IMG/VR virus record: IMGVR_UViG_3300028388_000952
Location: 1-22,361 of that record
DNA from: a virus
Direction: 5' to 3' (one strand)
DNA length: 22,361 nucleotides
The translations under genes were made by a program, and so were the position numbers. Numbering within the stretch: the first letter of the stretch is position 1; each line of letters opens with the position of its first letter. Below the pieces are notes generated by a model that made no database searches, had not been told where the DNA came from, and was given only the letters and a program-made list of their open reading frames with translations. Shown in pieces: positions 1 through 7,747 of this stretch.

Positions 1-581
1 TTCTTTGTGCCCGGTGGGATGTCACCACCTGTGCTGCGTCCTGAAGGCGCACCGCTGCCAACTGGCTTGGGTGCTTTCTGCATATAGCTGGGCAAAGTTT
101 TGGCCCACTCGCCAATCGGCTTGCGCTCATAGCCATTGACGACAACAACCGTGCCATCAGATTCGCGCTCGATTTGGTCCGGCTTCAACAGATCAGCTTT
201 GAATACGATGCTCGGATCATGCACAACATCGGCCAATGCTGTGTTCGCAGGTGCAATTAGCTCAAGCTCGCGGACTCGTGCTTCAAGCTCAGCAATCCGC
301 TTGTCCTTGGCTTCAGCAGCCTCACGGAACTGCTGCTCAAGAGCCTGACGCGCCTCGGTGTACTTGCCTTCTGATTCGAGTTTGTTCTGCTCAACGTTGC
401 GCTTGAACTCAAGCAGCTCCTGAACATCAACACCATCAGGAACGGTTTTTGCTTCTTTGAGCTTGCCGATCAGCTCGTAATTCTTTTTCTCTAAGGCTTG
501 GACGCTGTTTTTTAGTGCATCCAGCTCAGCATTGTTCGGAGCTGCGGGAGACGTAATCTCCAGATTCTGCTCTTCAGACAT
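1..581 (-). CDS. Scaffold-like coiled-coil head protein (3' end beyond window)
   Basis: The frame is open from an ATG at 581 to the window's left edge (193 codons), so the protein is truncated by the window. It starts MSEEQNLEITSPAAPNNAEL. Residues of about 18-110 are rich in Glu, Lys, Gln and Leu with heptad-like spacing (LKNSVQALEKKNYELIGKL and RIAELEARVRELEL), predicting a long coiled coil. A Gly/Pro/Ser-rich stretch follows near residue 180. An acidic coiled-coil protein directly downstream of portal and MuF genes is the usual place and form of a capsid scaffolding protein, which would precede the major capsid gene, presumably just left of the window. Function is inferred from composition and position; no catalytic motif is visible. 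Confidence 0.7.
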   Translation of the reverse strand, partial: MSEEQNLEITSPAAPNNAELDALKNSVQALEKKNYELIGKLKEAKTVPDGVDVQELLEFKRNVEQNKLESEGKYTEARQALEQQFREAAEAKDKRIAELEARVRELELIAPANTALADVVHDPSIVFKADLLKPDQIERESDGTVVVVNGYERKPIGEWAKTLPSYMQKAPKPVGSGAPSGRSTGGDIPPGTK

Positions 582-622
582 TGATAACCCGTAAGGTTAA
601 TTTCACGGTCACTGTAACTGGC

Positions 623-904
623 TCAAGACCATTTCACCCGATTCGCCCAATATGCGGCAGATGCTTTGCCCTTCGCGATGTTTTTTGCGTGACGTGCTTT
701 GAATGACTTGCGCTTGGCTTTGTCCGCAGCACTCTCACCTTTGCGCGGAGGTTTCGTCTTAGCACCCTGCTGCCCGAACCTAATGAGCCTCGGCTTGCCG
801 TCCTCCTTAATGACGACAGCGTGAGACTTGCCGCTCGGATGGTTCGGCGTACGAATGGGCTTATCAAAGCCCTCAAACGTATGGCCACCGCGTTTGATGC
901 TCAT
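623..904 (-). CDS. Small basic conserved phage protein
   Basis: A 93-residue, highly basic protein. It begins MSIKRGGHTFEGFDKPIRTP and carries LIRFGQQGAKTKPPRKG and a C-terminal ARHAKNIAKGKASAAYWANR segment. I recognise this pattern as a small protein seen in head regions of many marine phages, but I know no function for it. The start ATG overlaps the stop of the upstream 51-residue gene in an ATGA, so translation is probably coupled. It could bind DNA or coat the virion interior given its charge; this is inference. Confidence 0.75.
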   Translation of the reverse strand: MSIKRGGHTFEGFDKPIRTPNHPSGKSHAVVIKEDGKPRLIRFGQQGAKTKPPRKGESAADKAKRKSFKARHAKNIAKGKASAAYWANRVKWS

Positions 905-1056
905 TTGCCTTTCTTGCTCATAGCCAAGCGATGCGCCTTTGTAAAGCTCATGCCCTCACGCATCTTGCGCTTCATAAAGTCCATGTGCGCCTTGGTGTGC
1001 CCGTGCGCCTCTTGGTGCCGCTTCAAGGCATTCTTTTGGCGGGTGGTGAGCTTCAT
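901..1056 (-). CDS. 51-residue Lys/His-rich micro-protein
   Basis: A short reading frame starting MKLTTRQKNALKRHQEAHGH and ending SKKGK. It is rich in Lys, Arg, His and Met, with a repeated 'KxHMDFMKRKM / FTKAHRLAM' style helix. Both ends overlap neighbours by four bases as ATGA, which argues strongly that it is translated. Similar short basic proteins occur in head operons of marine phages (from memory). No function is known. Confidence 0.7.
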   Translation of the reverse strand: MKLTTRQKNALKRHQEAHGHTKAHMDFMKRKMREGMSFTKAHRLAMSKKGK

Positions 1057-1307
1057 TTCTTTTTCTTGCCTTTCTTCAGCAAATCAGCGTCAGCCTTGCG
1101 CGCTCCGCCTTTGCCTGAAACGAAACTGTTAACACGACCCATCGCCCAGGCAGCCATCGGGACATTGCGCGACCCGCTGCCGAGATATGCGCCTTGGCCA
1201 CGCCGATAAACGGCGGCCAGCTGGCCGTAGGTGAAGCGGGTGCCCTCAGCCTTTTTACGAAGAGCCTTTTTTACGCTTTCGCTTAGTGGTTTTCTTTTTG
1301 GTGCCAC
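1053..1307 (-). CDS. DUF5824-like basic phage protein
   Basis: 84 residues from a GTG start at 1307, which lies 53 bases inside the upstream 76-residue gene. The core reads KKALRKKAEGTRFTYGQLAAVYRRG, then AAWAMGRVNSFVSG and KADADLLKKGKKKK. The 'SYGTLKKVYRRG ... WAxxRVNSFI ... KADxDL' arrangement matches what I recall of the DUF5824 phage family; the family name should be treated as probable. No Met lies early in the frame, so GTG is the best start. The stop overlaps the next ATG. Function unknown. Confidence 0.72.
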   Translation of the reverse strand: MAPKRKPLSESVKKALRKKAEGTRFTYGQLAAVYRRGQGAYLGSGSRNVPMAAWAMGRVNSFVSGKGGARKADADLLKKGKKKK

Positions 1308-1485
1308 CTTGTTTGGCCCTCGATGCTGAAACGGCTTTGATGTCGATGAACTCGCCGCGCTTGTAAGCCTCAGCGGTTCGCTTTATCTCTCGTGCCTTGG
1401 CAGCGCGGTTCTTTGCACCCGACAGGTACTTCTTAGGCAGGCCGGTGGCCTTGTCCTTCGGAACGCGACGCTGCTTCCGTGCCAT
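1255..1485 (-). CDS. 76-residue Lys/Arg-rich protein
   Basis: Starts MARKQRRVPKDKATGLPKKY, followed by LSGAKNRAAKAREIKRTAEA, and ends in a poly-basic tail (TKKKTTKRKRKKGSS). About one third of residues are Lys or Arg. The phrase 'VPKDKxTGLPKKYLSG' recurs in small proteins of marine phages, from memory. Its ATG overlaps the previous stop in TAATG. It may bind nucleic acid non-specifically, for example inside the capsid; that is inference only. Confidence 0.72.
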   Translation of the reverse strand: MARKQRRVPKDKATGLPKKYLSGAKNRAAKAREIKRTAEAYKRGEFIDIKAVSASRAKQGGTKKKTTKRKRKKGSS

Positions 1486-1550
1486 TACTTCTTCTTGCCG
1501 CCCTTCTTCTTCTTTTTCTTGGGCTTACCCATTCCGTAATGTCCAGGCAT
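1485..1550 (-). CDS. 21-residue poly-lysine micro-protein
   Basis: The frame encodes MPGHYGMGKPKKKKKKGGKK plus one Lys and stop. It is bracketed on both sides by one-base stop/start overlaps (TGATG at its start, TAATG at its end), so it sits exactly in register in the coupled operon. It is too short for homology calls. The MPGHYGM opening is one I have seen in tiny head-region proteins of marine phages, again from memory. Role unknown. Confidence 0.6.
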   Translation of the reverse strand: MPGHYGMGKPKKKKKKGGKKK

Positions 1551-1663
1551 CAGTCAGCCTCCGAAGGTGCTTCCTTTTTAGCGGACTTTTTCTTGGCCGT
1601 CGCCTTGGGCTTGGCCTCAGCGCCTTGCTTTGTGAATTGATACTTAGCTGGCAGAGGTGCCAT
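1550..1663 (-). CDS. 37-residue basic micro-protein
   Basis: Starts at ATG 1663, 20 bases inside the end of the MuF gene, and encodes MAPLPAKYQFTKQGAEAKPK followed by an Ala/Lys-rich stretch and an acidic end (EAPSEAD). The stop overlaps the next start in TGATG. It has no clear Shine-Dalgarno sequence, consistent with coupling to the MuF reading frame. Without it, the coupled chain of start/stop overlaps would be broken here, which is the main support for calling it. Confidence 0.52.
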   Translation of the reverse strand: MAPLPAKYQFTKQGAEAKPKATAKKKSAKKEAPSEAD

Positions 1664-2789
1664 AGCCACGGTTGCGTAATTGATCCAAGGTTAGCTCTGA
1701 CCCATCCCGAGCCACAAACTTACGGATGGCATCAGAAGGGCCGTACTTTCTGACCAGTCCTTTCCACATTGCAAGACGCTCAGGCCCAAGAGCATCACGC
1801 TTCACAGCATCACTTTGATCGTTTAGCCACTCGCCATAGTCTTCGCGGGCTTCCTCGAACTCTTTCTCAAGCCCGATCGGAATGTTGATGTAGCGCGAGC
1901 GGCAGTTGAAATGCTGCGGTGGATATGGGCCATCCCCATGCTTGAACACCTTGCCATCCAAGGCGCGGCAAATCGGAGAGGTCCGGCTATCAAGCGTCGC
2001 CGTGTAGCGATACTTTGCCGTCGCATCAGGATTCTCCGCAGCAATGATCCGATCGGCAGCAACAGCCACTTGGTTCACGCTGGTGCGAACGATTGCCCTG
2101 ATCTGATTGTTCGGGATGCTGGTTGCTTGGCCGCCTGCCGCGATGATCGTGTCGATCGATCCACGTTGCTCTTTGGTCAGCCGCCCCTTCAATCTGCGAA
2201 CAATGCTTGGCACTGATTCGCCTTCGAGCAAGCCGTTTCGCACAGCGACGCTGAACAGCTCGGCTTGCCTGGCGGACATCTTGCTGAACGCTTCCCGGAC
2301 AACTTCACCATTTGGCAGGCTTATCTCTTGCCCGACAGTCAGCTGAAAGGGAATCGTGTCTCTTGCGATTCGCTCAAAGCTATCGCTCAGATTGACAACA
2401 CCAGCCACCGTCGGCTGACTCGTGACGATCGCTTGCCCTAAGGCTGGGCTGATCTCCACAGTGCCAACGGTTGCGGCAGCCCCGGCAGGCAGCGCCTTCT
2501 GTAGTTGCTCCGCTGCAAACTCCGACTGCAGAACAGCCAAGCCCTGCAACTCCTCGGTCATCGTCGCGATGCTGTCGCCAGACCAAGTGCGAAGTGAGTC
2601 ATTCAGTTGCGCGAGAATGGCCCGAAGCCGTGCAGCTTTAACAGGCGACGCAAGCTCATCAATCCCACGCAGCTGATCAACAGCATCCAGCACAGCATCG
2701 TTGTATGCACGGATCAAACGTCGCGACACACTGTTGCTATAGCGATTCAGATCGATCGCGTTTCGGAATATCTCGCGAAGTTCACTCAT
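1644..2789 (-). CDS. MuF-type head morphogenesis protein (SPP1 gp7-like)
   Basis: 381 residues. The C-terminal half has the diagnostic MuF core: YRYTATLDSRTSPICRALDG at 260-279 with Cys274, then the YPPQHFNCRSRY segment with His293, Cys296 and Arg297. These Cys/His residues form the conserved signature of SPP1 gp7/Mu gpF proteins. Members bind the portal and are packaged in small numbers with the head; some act on ejected DNA. The N-terminal ~250 residues are helical. Immediate coupling (ATGA) to the gene downstream of the portal and the portal-MuF order agree with this. Length is ordinary for the family, and no toxin domain is fused. Confidence 0.92.
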   Translation of the reverse strand: MSELREIFRNAIDLNRYSNSVSRRLIRAYNDAVLDAVDQLRGIDELASPVKAARLRAILAQLNDSLRTWSGDSIATMTEELQGLAVLQSEFAAEQLQKALPAGAAATVGTVEISPALGQAIVTSQPTVAGVVNLSDSFERIARDTIPFQLTVGQEISLPNGEVVREAFSKMSARQAELFSVAVRNGLLEGESVPSIVRRLKGRLTKEQRGSIDTIIAAGGQATSIPNNQIRAIVRTSVNQVAVAADRIIAAENPDATAKYRYTATLDSRTSPICRALDGKVFKHGDGPYPPQHFNCRSRYINIPIGLEKEFEEAREDYGEWLNDQSDAVKRDALGPERLAMWKGLVRKYGPSDAIRKFVARDGSELTLDQLRNRGYGTSAS

Positions 2790-3064
2790 GCCGGCTCAAT
2801 CCCTAACTCGTCAGCCGCTGTGACGCAAAGCGCCGAAACATCTGCCCCGGCCTTGAGGGCAAACTTCACGGTGTTGTGAAACTTTGCCCTGGCATTTAGG
2901 TCGTAGCAGTGGATATGCATCTCGGTCACTTTCGATATTTTCCCCTTGCTGAAGTAGCTCATTCGGATCACGGCAAAGTATTCGTTCGTTAATTCCTCTT
3001 TGGCAAAGAACAGCAACTGCTTACGTGGCGGCTCTGGTCTCCGCAGGTTATCCAGCCAGCTCAT
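2786..3064 (-). CDS. Hypothetical protein between portal and MuF
   Basis: 92 residues from ATG 3064, starting MSWLDNLRRPEPPRKQLLFF. This start lies 17 bases inside the portal gene's end; a longer frame to 3139 exists, but its extra N-terminus is portal coding sequence read out of frame. The protein has mixed charge, with an aromatic/basic middle (EYFAVIRMSYFSKGKISKV) that looks beta-rich and a C-terminal helix (KFHNTVKFALKAGADVSAL). Its stop overlaps the MuF start (ATGA). I do not recognise the family. Position suggests a head-assembly accessory. Confidence 0.68.
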   Translation of the reverse strand: MSWLDNLRRPEPPRKQLLFFAKEELTNEYFAVIRMSYFSKGKISKVTEMHIHCYDLNARAKFHNTVKFALKAGADVSALCVTAADELGIEPA

Positions 3065-4490
3065 CAGCCTCGCCAACCGCTTCTGGCATTGTGGCCTCTG
3101 TTTCAGGCGCAGGCTCGGGCTCAGGCTGCTGCATTTCAATCAAGCCGCCGCTTTGGGTGGCCTCGATCTCTTCCTCAACATCAAAGTCGTCGCCCAGCAC
3201 CTCGCCAGCCTCAAGCTGAAGCAGCAAAGTTTCCTGGGTGATCGTGCCTGCGGTGTAGAGCTGCAGCAAGGCTTGGATCTCTTGAGGCTCAAGCCTTGTG
3301 CCCATGAAGTCGCGATTGACCAAGCTGCTGCCGGCATTTGCCTCGCCCATGTACTGAGCATGGAAACGCAGGCAGTTGTCGATCAGATCCTGCATCTGCT
3401 GGGCCACCACCATCATGGTGCTGTCGCCTTGGCTGCGGTCGATCCGCTTGGCCTCTGCAGTTTCGCCGACCAGCTTTGCGCCAAGAACTGCAGCCAATCC
3501 CAACTCGTTTATTTGAGACGCAATTTGATCCAAACGGCGGAACTGAGCGTCGTAGCTGTTGCCTGATGGCTCGATGTATTGCGCCGAAGCTCCTTCAGGC
3601 AAGGCCATCGCTTCACCAGGGCCGGCACTGATCTCTTCAGCAGATTGCGGGAAACCAAAAATCGCCAACATCGGCACTGCGCTGATATGGAGCTGATTCG
3701 CTAAATCACTTTGCGTTTGGTAGTGCTGCAGGTTCAGCTCAGCAATATCAGCCAAGGGCGGGATTGATTCAAGAAGGCCCATCCGGTTGGAATAGGCCAC
3801 GCTGAACGGGATCTCGCTCAGGCTCGTGCGGCCTTCATCAACAACGCGGAAGTCCCCCTTCGCGTCCTTCTGGTAAATCTCAAAAGCGCCAGGAGTCAAG
3901 ACGCGGACTTGCACCACCTCCTTTTCGCCATAAAGGCCGTCGGGGACAAGAATCTTTTCCTGCAGCCGCAGCTGAGTCAGCTTTTGTTGGCCGTCTGCCA
4001 GCTCAGTCCGCCAGCCCAAGATGTCCCTTGGCGTGTAAGTCACGTAGTAGGGACGCCCGTTTTGGCCGGCAGCTGGGGCATCGACAAGGACGCCAACGTG
4101 GCCGTACCGGATGCAGACCCTCGTTGTCGTGAACAACCAGGTTTGTAGATCGTTGCCCTGCAGATCAACGTCGAACAACTGCTCACGGATTTGATCCGAT
4201 ACGTCGTCAAGACGGACAGGCTTACGGGTCAACATGCCCGCAAGCATCCTCTCTAAGCGAACGTAATAAGGGGCTAAAACCGATCGCTGCAGTCTGTTGT
4301 CATATGCCTCATCAAGTTCTCGAGGTTCTTGTGGAAGAAATTTGCGATGTCCCTTGCGAATTTTGTAAGTGCCGCCGAGGAGGTGCTCTATAAGGCCCCA
4401 ATGGGGCTCCATGTTGACCCAGGCGGTATTGGGGTCATTGACCTGCGTCACATTGCCAATACGTTGCCGCCCGGAGAAACCTGAATACAC
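3048..4490 (-). CDS. Portal protein, DUF4055 family
   Basis: 480 residues from GTG 4490, with a GGGTGGG stretch upstream as ribosome-binding candidate. Family marks in order: the RLERMLAGMLTRKPVRL segment (78-94), SEIPFSVAYSNRMG (225-238), a long helix PLADIAELNLQHYQTQSDLA (245-264) followed by LH, and AGPGEAMALPEGASAQYI (289-306). These are the hallmarks I associate with DUF4055 portal proteins, which form the dodecameric ring through which DNA enters and leaves the head. The C-terminus is acidic and Pro/Glu-rich (about 425-475), typical of a flexible tail. It lies between large terminase and MuF, as expected. Confidence 0.9.
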   Translation of the reverse strand: MYSGFSGRQRIGNVTQVNDPNTAWVNMEPHWGLIEHLLGGTYKIRKGHRKFLPQEPRELDEAYDNRLQRSVLAPYYVRLERMLAGMLTRKPVRLDDVSDQIREQLFDVDLQGNDLQTWLFTTTRVCIRYGHVGVLVDAPAAGQNGRPYYVTYTPRDILGWRTELADGQQKLTQLRLQEKILVPDGLYGEKEVVQVRVLTPGAFEIYQKDAKGDFRVVDEGRTSLSEIPFSVAYSNRMGLLESIPPLADIAELNLQHYQTQSDLANQLHISAVPMLAIFGFPQSAEEISAGPGEAMALPEGASAQYIEPSGNSYDAQFRRLDQIASQINELGLAAVLGAKLVGETAEAKRIDRSQGDSTMMVVAQQMQDLIDNCLRFHAQYMGEANAGSSLVNRDFMGTRLEPQEIQALLQLYTAGTITQETLLLQLEAGEVLGDDFDVEEEIEATQSGGLIEMQQPEPEPAPETEATMPEAVGEADELAG

Positions 4491-4517
4491 AGCTAAAGCC
4501 CACCCGATGGCATCAGC

Positions 4518-5870
4518 TTAGTAAAGCCTGATTCCTGTGCCTCGACCAGCACGAGCATGAATCATCGAGAACTCTCGATAGACCAAATATCCGAGAGCGT
4601 CATTCATATGGTCATAACCTGCGTCCTTATCAGGATCGCCAGCCTCGGTATAACTCTGCAGCTCTAGGCACTCAATCGTCCGTTTGCAATTAGCCGCAAC
4701 CTGCAACCTTACTTTGCCTTTGCCGTTCTCCAGCAAAGCTTGTAGAGAAGCCACCCGATCACGGATGGGAGGGTTGGCTTTCGGCGATTGGTTGCTGAAC
4801 CCATAGGACTCCAAGATCTGAATGTCCGTTCGTGAGGCATTCGTGCTTCTGTTGCCGCCTGATGCGTCAGGGTAGATGTAAACCTTGCGTCCGTTAGCGC
4901 GGAGTTGTATCTCTTGGGCCATTGCGTCGGTGTCATGTGCACCGCTGATCTCGTCGATCAGGAGAAGGTTTTCTCCAAGACGAACACCGATCACCGCTGA
5001 CATGTTGCCGATATTAAAGTCAACACCCACGCGAAGTGGTTCCATGCTGACGTCAGGAATCGAGTTGGTGACATGTTTTTCGCGATTGAACCGGTCATAA
5101 ACCTGACCAGTTGTGAGATTGCAAAATTGGCCTTCTAAGTAAGCCTGCAACAGGCTCGGATCGTAGTTGGCTTGCAGTCTCTCGATGAAGTCTTGGGGCA
5201 GATAAGGGTTATCCGCCGAGCGCATCCTAATGAGCTTGCGGTCTTCGCGCTGCTGCGCCTCCTCTGTGCCGAACGTGTTCCACATCCAACGGAAGCCCTC
5301 TGGCGTTGATGCGGCGCTAAACTGGCGCACGTTGCCGGCCCTGAGGCGGCCAAGGATCTTGGGGAACGCGCGCGTGCAAATCGCAGGGTTCACCGTATCA
5401 ATTTCATCGCACAGGATGTACGCCAAGTTGAGACCGATGATGCGGGAGTAGTTCTCGAAGGAGCGGCACAGCAATTTGCTGTCTCCGCCTGGGAAGTGCA
5501 GCAGATATTCGGGCAACGGTGATGCGCGGAAGGTGTACGGGATCTCGTACTGCTCAAGGAAGCCTTCGAAATCTGCCTGCCAAATATCACGAATCAAAGG
5601 CCCAGTAGGCTCCATGACGCAACCGGTAAAGCCTTGATTGGCGGCTGCCATAAAGACGCTTTTTGCCGCCAACGCTCTCGTCTTGCCTGCGCCGTAGCCA
5701 GCAGAGATGCCAAGGATCTCGGTCTTGTCGTCATCAACAAAGGCACGCTGGCCTGGGTGCAGATCCTCCCGGATTCGGCTAAGCAGCCTGGCAACATCAA
5801 GTTGGGAGTTGCCCTCACCGATGCGGTGCAAAACCGAGCCAGTCGGGATATGGCTCAGGATTCCGCTCAC
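4518..5870 (-). CDS. terL: Large terminase subunit (packaging ATPase-nuclease)
   Basis: 450 residues. The ATPase domain shows Walker A GISAGYGAGKT (54-64), Walker B YILCDE (151-156, Asp155 and Glu156) and a coupling motif SAAST (185-189). The RNase H-like nuclease domain has Asp284 in GVDFNIGN, Asp335 in YPDASGG and Asp424 in DHMNDALGY, the expected acidic triad. The enzyme pumps DNA into the prohead and cuts it. Its start overlaps the small terminase stop by four bases, and the portal follows after 27 bases. All key residues are present, so it should be active. Length is normal. Confidence 0.96.
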   Translation of the reverse strand: MSGILSHIPTGSVLHRIGEGNSQLDVARLLSRIREDLHPGQRAFVDDDKTEILGISAGYGAGKTRALAAKSVFMAAANQGFTGCVMEPTGPLIRDIWQADFEGFLEQYEIPYTFRASPLPEYLLHFPGGDSKLLCRSFENYSRIIGLNLAYILCDEIDTVNPAICTRAFPKILGRLRAGNVRQFSAASTPEGFRWMWNTFGTEEAQQREDRKLIRMRSADNPYLPQDFIERLQANYDPSLLQAYLEGQFCNLTTGQVYDRFNREKHVTNSIPDVSMEPLRVGVDFNIGNMSAVIGVRLGENLLLIDEISGAHDTDAMAQEIQLRANGRKVYIYPDASGGNRSTNASRTDIQILESYGFSNQSPKANPPIRDRVASLQALLENGKGKVRLQVAANCKRTIECLELQSYTEAGDPDKDAGYDHMNDALGYLVYREFSMIHARAGRGTGIRLY

Positions 5871-6187
5871 TGAAGTACCTGAGCAATCTGCGCGGCGGTC
5901 TTGATGCAGCCCAGTGCAGCGTTGAGATTATTGGTCTTGCGGGCCTCCTTTTGAAGCGTGGCGAGCTGGGCCAAGATCTCTGCTGTAAAAGTCAGGCGGT
6001 CCGTTTCCCAGTCAGCGCGCAAGATGTCCCGCGCACGGGCGATATAGGTGTCAGCAGAGCGCTCGGACGCCTCCCACTCCTTTGCTGCGTACTGCAGGAT
6101 TTCGGACCGCACTGCGCCGTTTGCCAGAAGGCGTGCAACGCGGTTGATCCGCATATCCATTTCAATTTTGGTTGACTTCTTCCCCAT
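5867..6187 (-). CDS. terS: Small terminase subunit
   Basis: 106 residues from ATG 6187, starting MGKKSTKIEMDMRINRVARL. The N-terminal half (about 12-60) reads as a helix-turn-helix DNA-binding domain (LLANGAVRSEILQYAAKEWE then SERSADTYIARARDIL). The C-terminal half is an oligomerising helix pair (AEILAQLATLQKEARKTNN then LNAALGCIKTAAQIAQVLQ). This is the classic small-terminase design. ATG 6187 is preferred over a TTG one codon earlier because GGGAGG lies just upstream and the stop of the methyltransferase overlaps as TGATG. It would recognise the packaging site and recruit the large subunit. Confidence 0.85.
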   Translation of the reverse strand: MGKKSTKIEMDMRINRVARLLANGAVRSEILQYAAKEWEASERSADTYIARARDILRADWETDRLTFTAEILAQLATLQKEARKTNNLNAALGCIKTAAQIAQVLQ

Positions 6188-7383
6188 CAATCCTCCCGAG
6201 GAGCCAGCACAGCGTCCTTACCAGTGAATTCTGACCAACGCTGGACGATGACGTCGCAGTAGGCGGGGTCAAGTTCCATAAGTCGAGCCTGACGCCGAAT
6301 CCGCTCACACGCAATGATTGTGGTGCCGGAGCCACCAAAAGAGTCAAGGACTAATTGGTTTGGCTTGGTCGAGTTGTCGATCTGATATTGGAAGAGGTCG
6401 ACCGGCTTCATTGTTGGGTGCTGCCCGTTCTTCTTTGGCTTGTCAAACTCAAGGATGGTGGTCTGCTTGCGGTCTGAGTTCCAAGTGTGAGCGGCTCCTT
6501 CAGTCCAGCCGTAGAGGCAAGGCTCGTGCTTCCACTGGTAATCCTGCCGGCCCATGACCAAGGATGACTTAAGCCAGATCAAGCATTGGCGAATCTTCCA
6601 GCCGTTGTCTTGAGCAGCGCCTCGGAAGTTGTAGCCCTCAGAGTCTGCGTGCCAGATGTAGAACGCCGCACCAGGCTTGAGGACTTGATTGGCGGTGGAG
6701 TAGACGTCGCAAAGGAACTGACGGAACTCGCCGTCGGCCATGTTGTCGTTTTGGATCTTGAGGCCGGTGCCGCCTTCGTAATCGACGTTGTAAGGCGGGT
6801 CAGTGAGCCACAGGTCGGCGAGCTGGCCGTCCATCAAGCGCTGGAGGTGTTGCGGGTTGGTTGAGTCGCCGCAGAGCAAACGGTGGTTGCCAAGGATCCA
6901 AAGGTCGCCTGGCTTGGTGATCGGCTCCTCAGGCGCGTCGGGAACCGCGTCCGGATCGGTGTTGCCTTCAACCGGGTCGACCTCGACGACGTTCAGCAGC
7001 TCGTCAAGGTCGTCTTGGTTGAACCAAGGGTCAAGCTCGTGCTCCTCAGACAAGCGGTGAAGCATTTCAAGATCCCACTCGCTGAGATCGGCGGTGCGGT
7101 TGTCGGCAAGAGCGAGGCCGACCTTTTGTTCTTCGGAGAGGCCGGAGCGGCGCACTGCGATCACCTCGTCGCCCTCTGACTCAATGATGCGGACGCGGCG
7201 GATGCCAGCGGCCTTGGCTCCGTCGATGGTGCCGTTACCGGCGAGGATGCGATTGTCCTCGTCGATAACGATGGAACGCGCAGCGCCGTAACGCTGCAGT
7301 GATTCTTTGATTAAGTCTGAGGAACGATCAGTACGACGGCGTGCATTCTTGTGATCAGATTTCAGATCGTTGATTGATGCCAC
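6187..7383 (-). CDS. DNA methyltransferase with N-terminal ParB-like domain (DPPY type)
   Basis: 398 residues from GTG 7383. Residues of about 1-100 form a ParB/Srx-like domain (INDLKSDHKNARRR, then GAARSIVIDEDNRILAGNGT). The C-terminal part is an amino-methyltransferase: catalytic DPPY at 195-198 and the SAM-binding DSFGGSGTT at 347-355, with the target-recognition region between them. Catalytic motif before SAM motif is the beta-class order. It should transfer a methyl group from SAM to N6 of adenine (or N4 of cytosine). No restriction partner is adjacent, so it is a solitary phage modification enzyme. The stop overlaps the terS start (TGATG). Confidence 0.93.
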   Translation of the reverse strand: MASINDLKSDHKNARRRTDRSSDLIKESLQRYGAARSIVIDEDNRILAGNGTIDGAKAAGIRRVRIIESEGDEVIAVRRSGLSEEQKVGLALADNRTADLSEWDLEMLHRLSEEHELDPWFNQDDLDELLNVVEVDPVEGNTDPDAVPDAPEEPITKPGDLWILGNHRLLCGDSTNPQHLQRLMDGQLADLWLTDPPYNVDYEGGTGLKIQNDNMADGEFRQFLCDVYSTANQVLKPGAAFYIWHADSEGYNFRGAAQDNGWKIRQCLIWLKSSLVMGRQDYQWKHEPCLYGWTEGAAHTWNSDRKQTTILEFDKPKKNGQHPTMKPVDLFQYQIDNSTKPNQLVLDSFGGSGTTIIACERIRRQARLMELDPAYCDVIVQRWSEFTGKDAVLAPRED

Positions 7384-7576
7384 CAGCTTGATGTCTTGAC
7401 TTCCACGCTGACATTAGCTGATTGATTTTGACATCAACTAAGTGCATTGAAGAAACAGTTCCGACGTATTCACCTACTTGAATCCTGAGGCATCCGTCTT
7501 CCAGAGTGCGGATCTTTGGATTTGGCGTAGGCAGCTCGGAGTGCATTTTCGTACCGGATGAAGACGGCGAGTTCAT
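7355..7576 (-). CDS. Hypothetical small protein upstream of the methyltransferase
   Basis: 73 residues if started at ATG 7576; an inner Met would start it at 7546. The middle (GCLRIQVGEYVGTVSSMHLV) reads like a folded beta-rich segment followed by a helix (KINQLMSAWKSRHQAGG). The end overlaps the methyltransferase start by 29 bases. No strong ribosome-binding site is visible. The first third overlaps, in another frame, a second plausible small gene (7466-7615). I do not recognise a family; the latter half is the more convincing part. Confidence 0.45.
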   Translation of the reverse strand: MNSPSSSGTKMHSELPTPNPKIRTLEDGCLRIQVGEYVGTVSSMHLVDVKINQLMSAWKSRHQAGGINQRSEI

Positions 7577-7615
7577 TTTGACGTTGAAGTTCGCGAAGGT
7601 CGTGGTCCTTAGTCA
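7466..7615 (-). CDS. 49-residue charged micro-protein (overlapping frame)
   Basis: From ATG 7615/7616 the frame reads MTKDHDLRELQRQNELAVFI, then RYENALRAAYAKSKDPHSGRR. The composition (charged amphipathic helix, no Cys or Trp) looks like a real small helical protein. It overlaps the 7355-7576 frame by 111 bases in a different phase. There is no good ribosome-binding site. One of the two frames, or both, may be translated; the sequence alone does not decide it. Confidence 0.4.
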
Positions 7616-7703
7616 TGTTGCAAAGAGTGTGTCGGGGGATGGATCACGCTGCTCTGTCGTGCCCTGCTTTCCCCTGCTGCACCCAGGGTGTTGTATGGCT
7701 TTC

Positions 7704-7729
7704 AGCCTGAGCGGGGGACAGCTCAGGCT
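7704..7729. promoter_or_regulatory. Hairpin in the 7617-7747 inter-gene stretch
   Basis: AGCCTGAGC at 7704-7712 and its exact complement GCTCAGGCT at 7721-7729 enclose an 8-base loop, a 9-bp stem. It lies 18 bases downstream of the stop of the leftward 83-residue gene, where a terminator or processing site would sit, but no run of U follows on either strand. The 131-base stretch 7617-7747 otherwise holds no convincing gene; a 33-codon frame there crosses the hairpin. Confidence 0.5.
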
Positions 7730-7747
7730 TCAGGCTCCCCGACATGG

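Noticed and set aside
3000-3566. 188-codon plus-strand frame
   Set aside because: Antisense to the 3' end of the portal gene, which has strong family motifs; Leu/His-rich composition is typical of a shadow.
7644-7745. 33-codon minus-strand frame starting three bases after a stop
   Set aside because: It would run through the 9-bp hairpin at 7704-7729, has no family or good ribosome-binding site and a random-looking composition. Kept only as a note.
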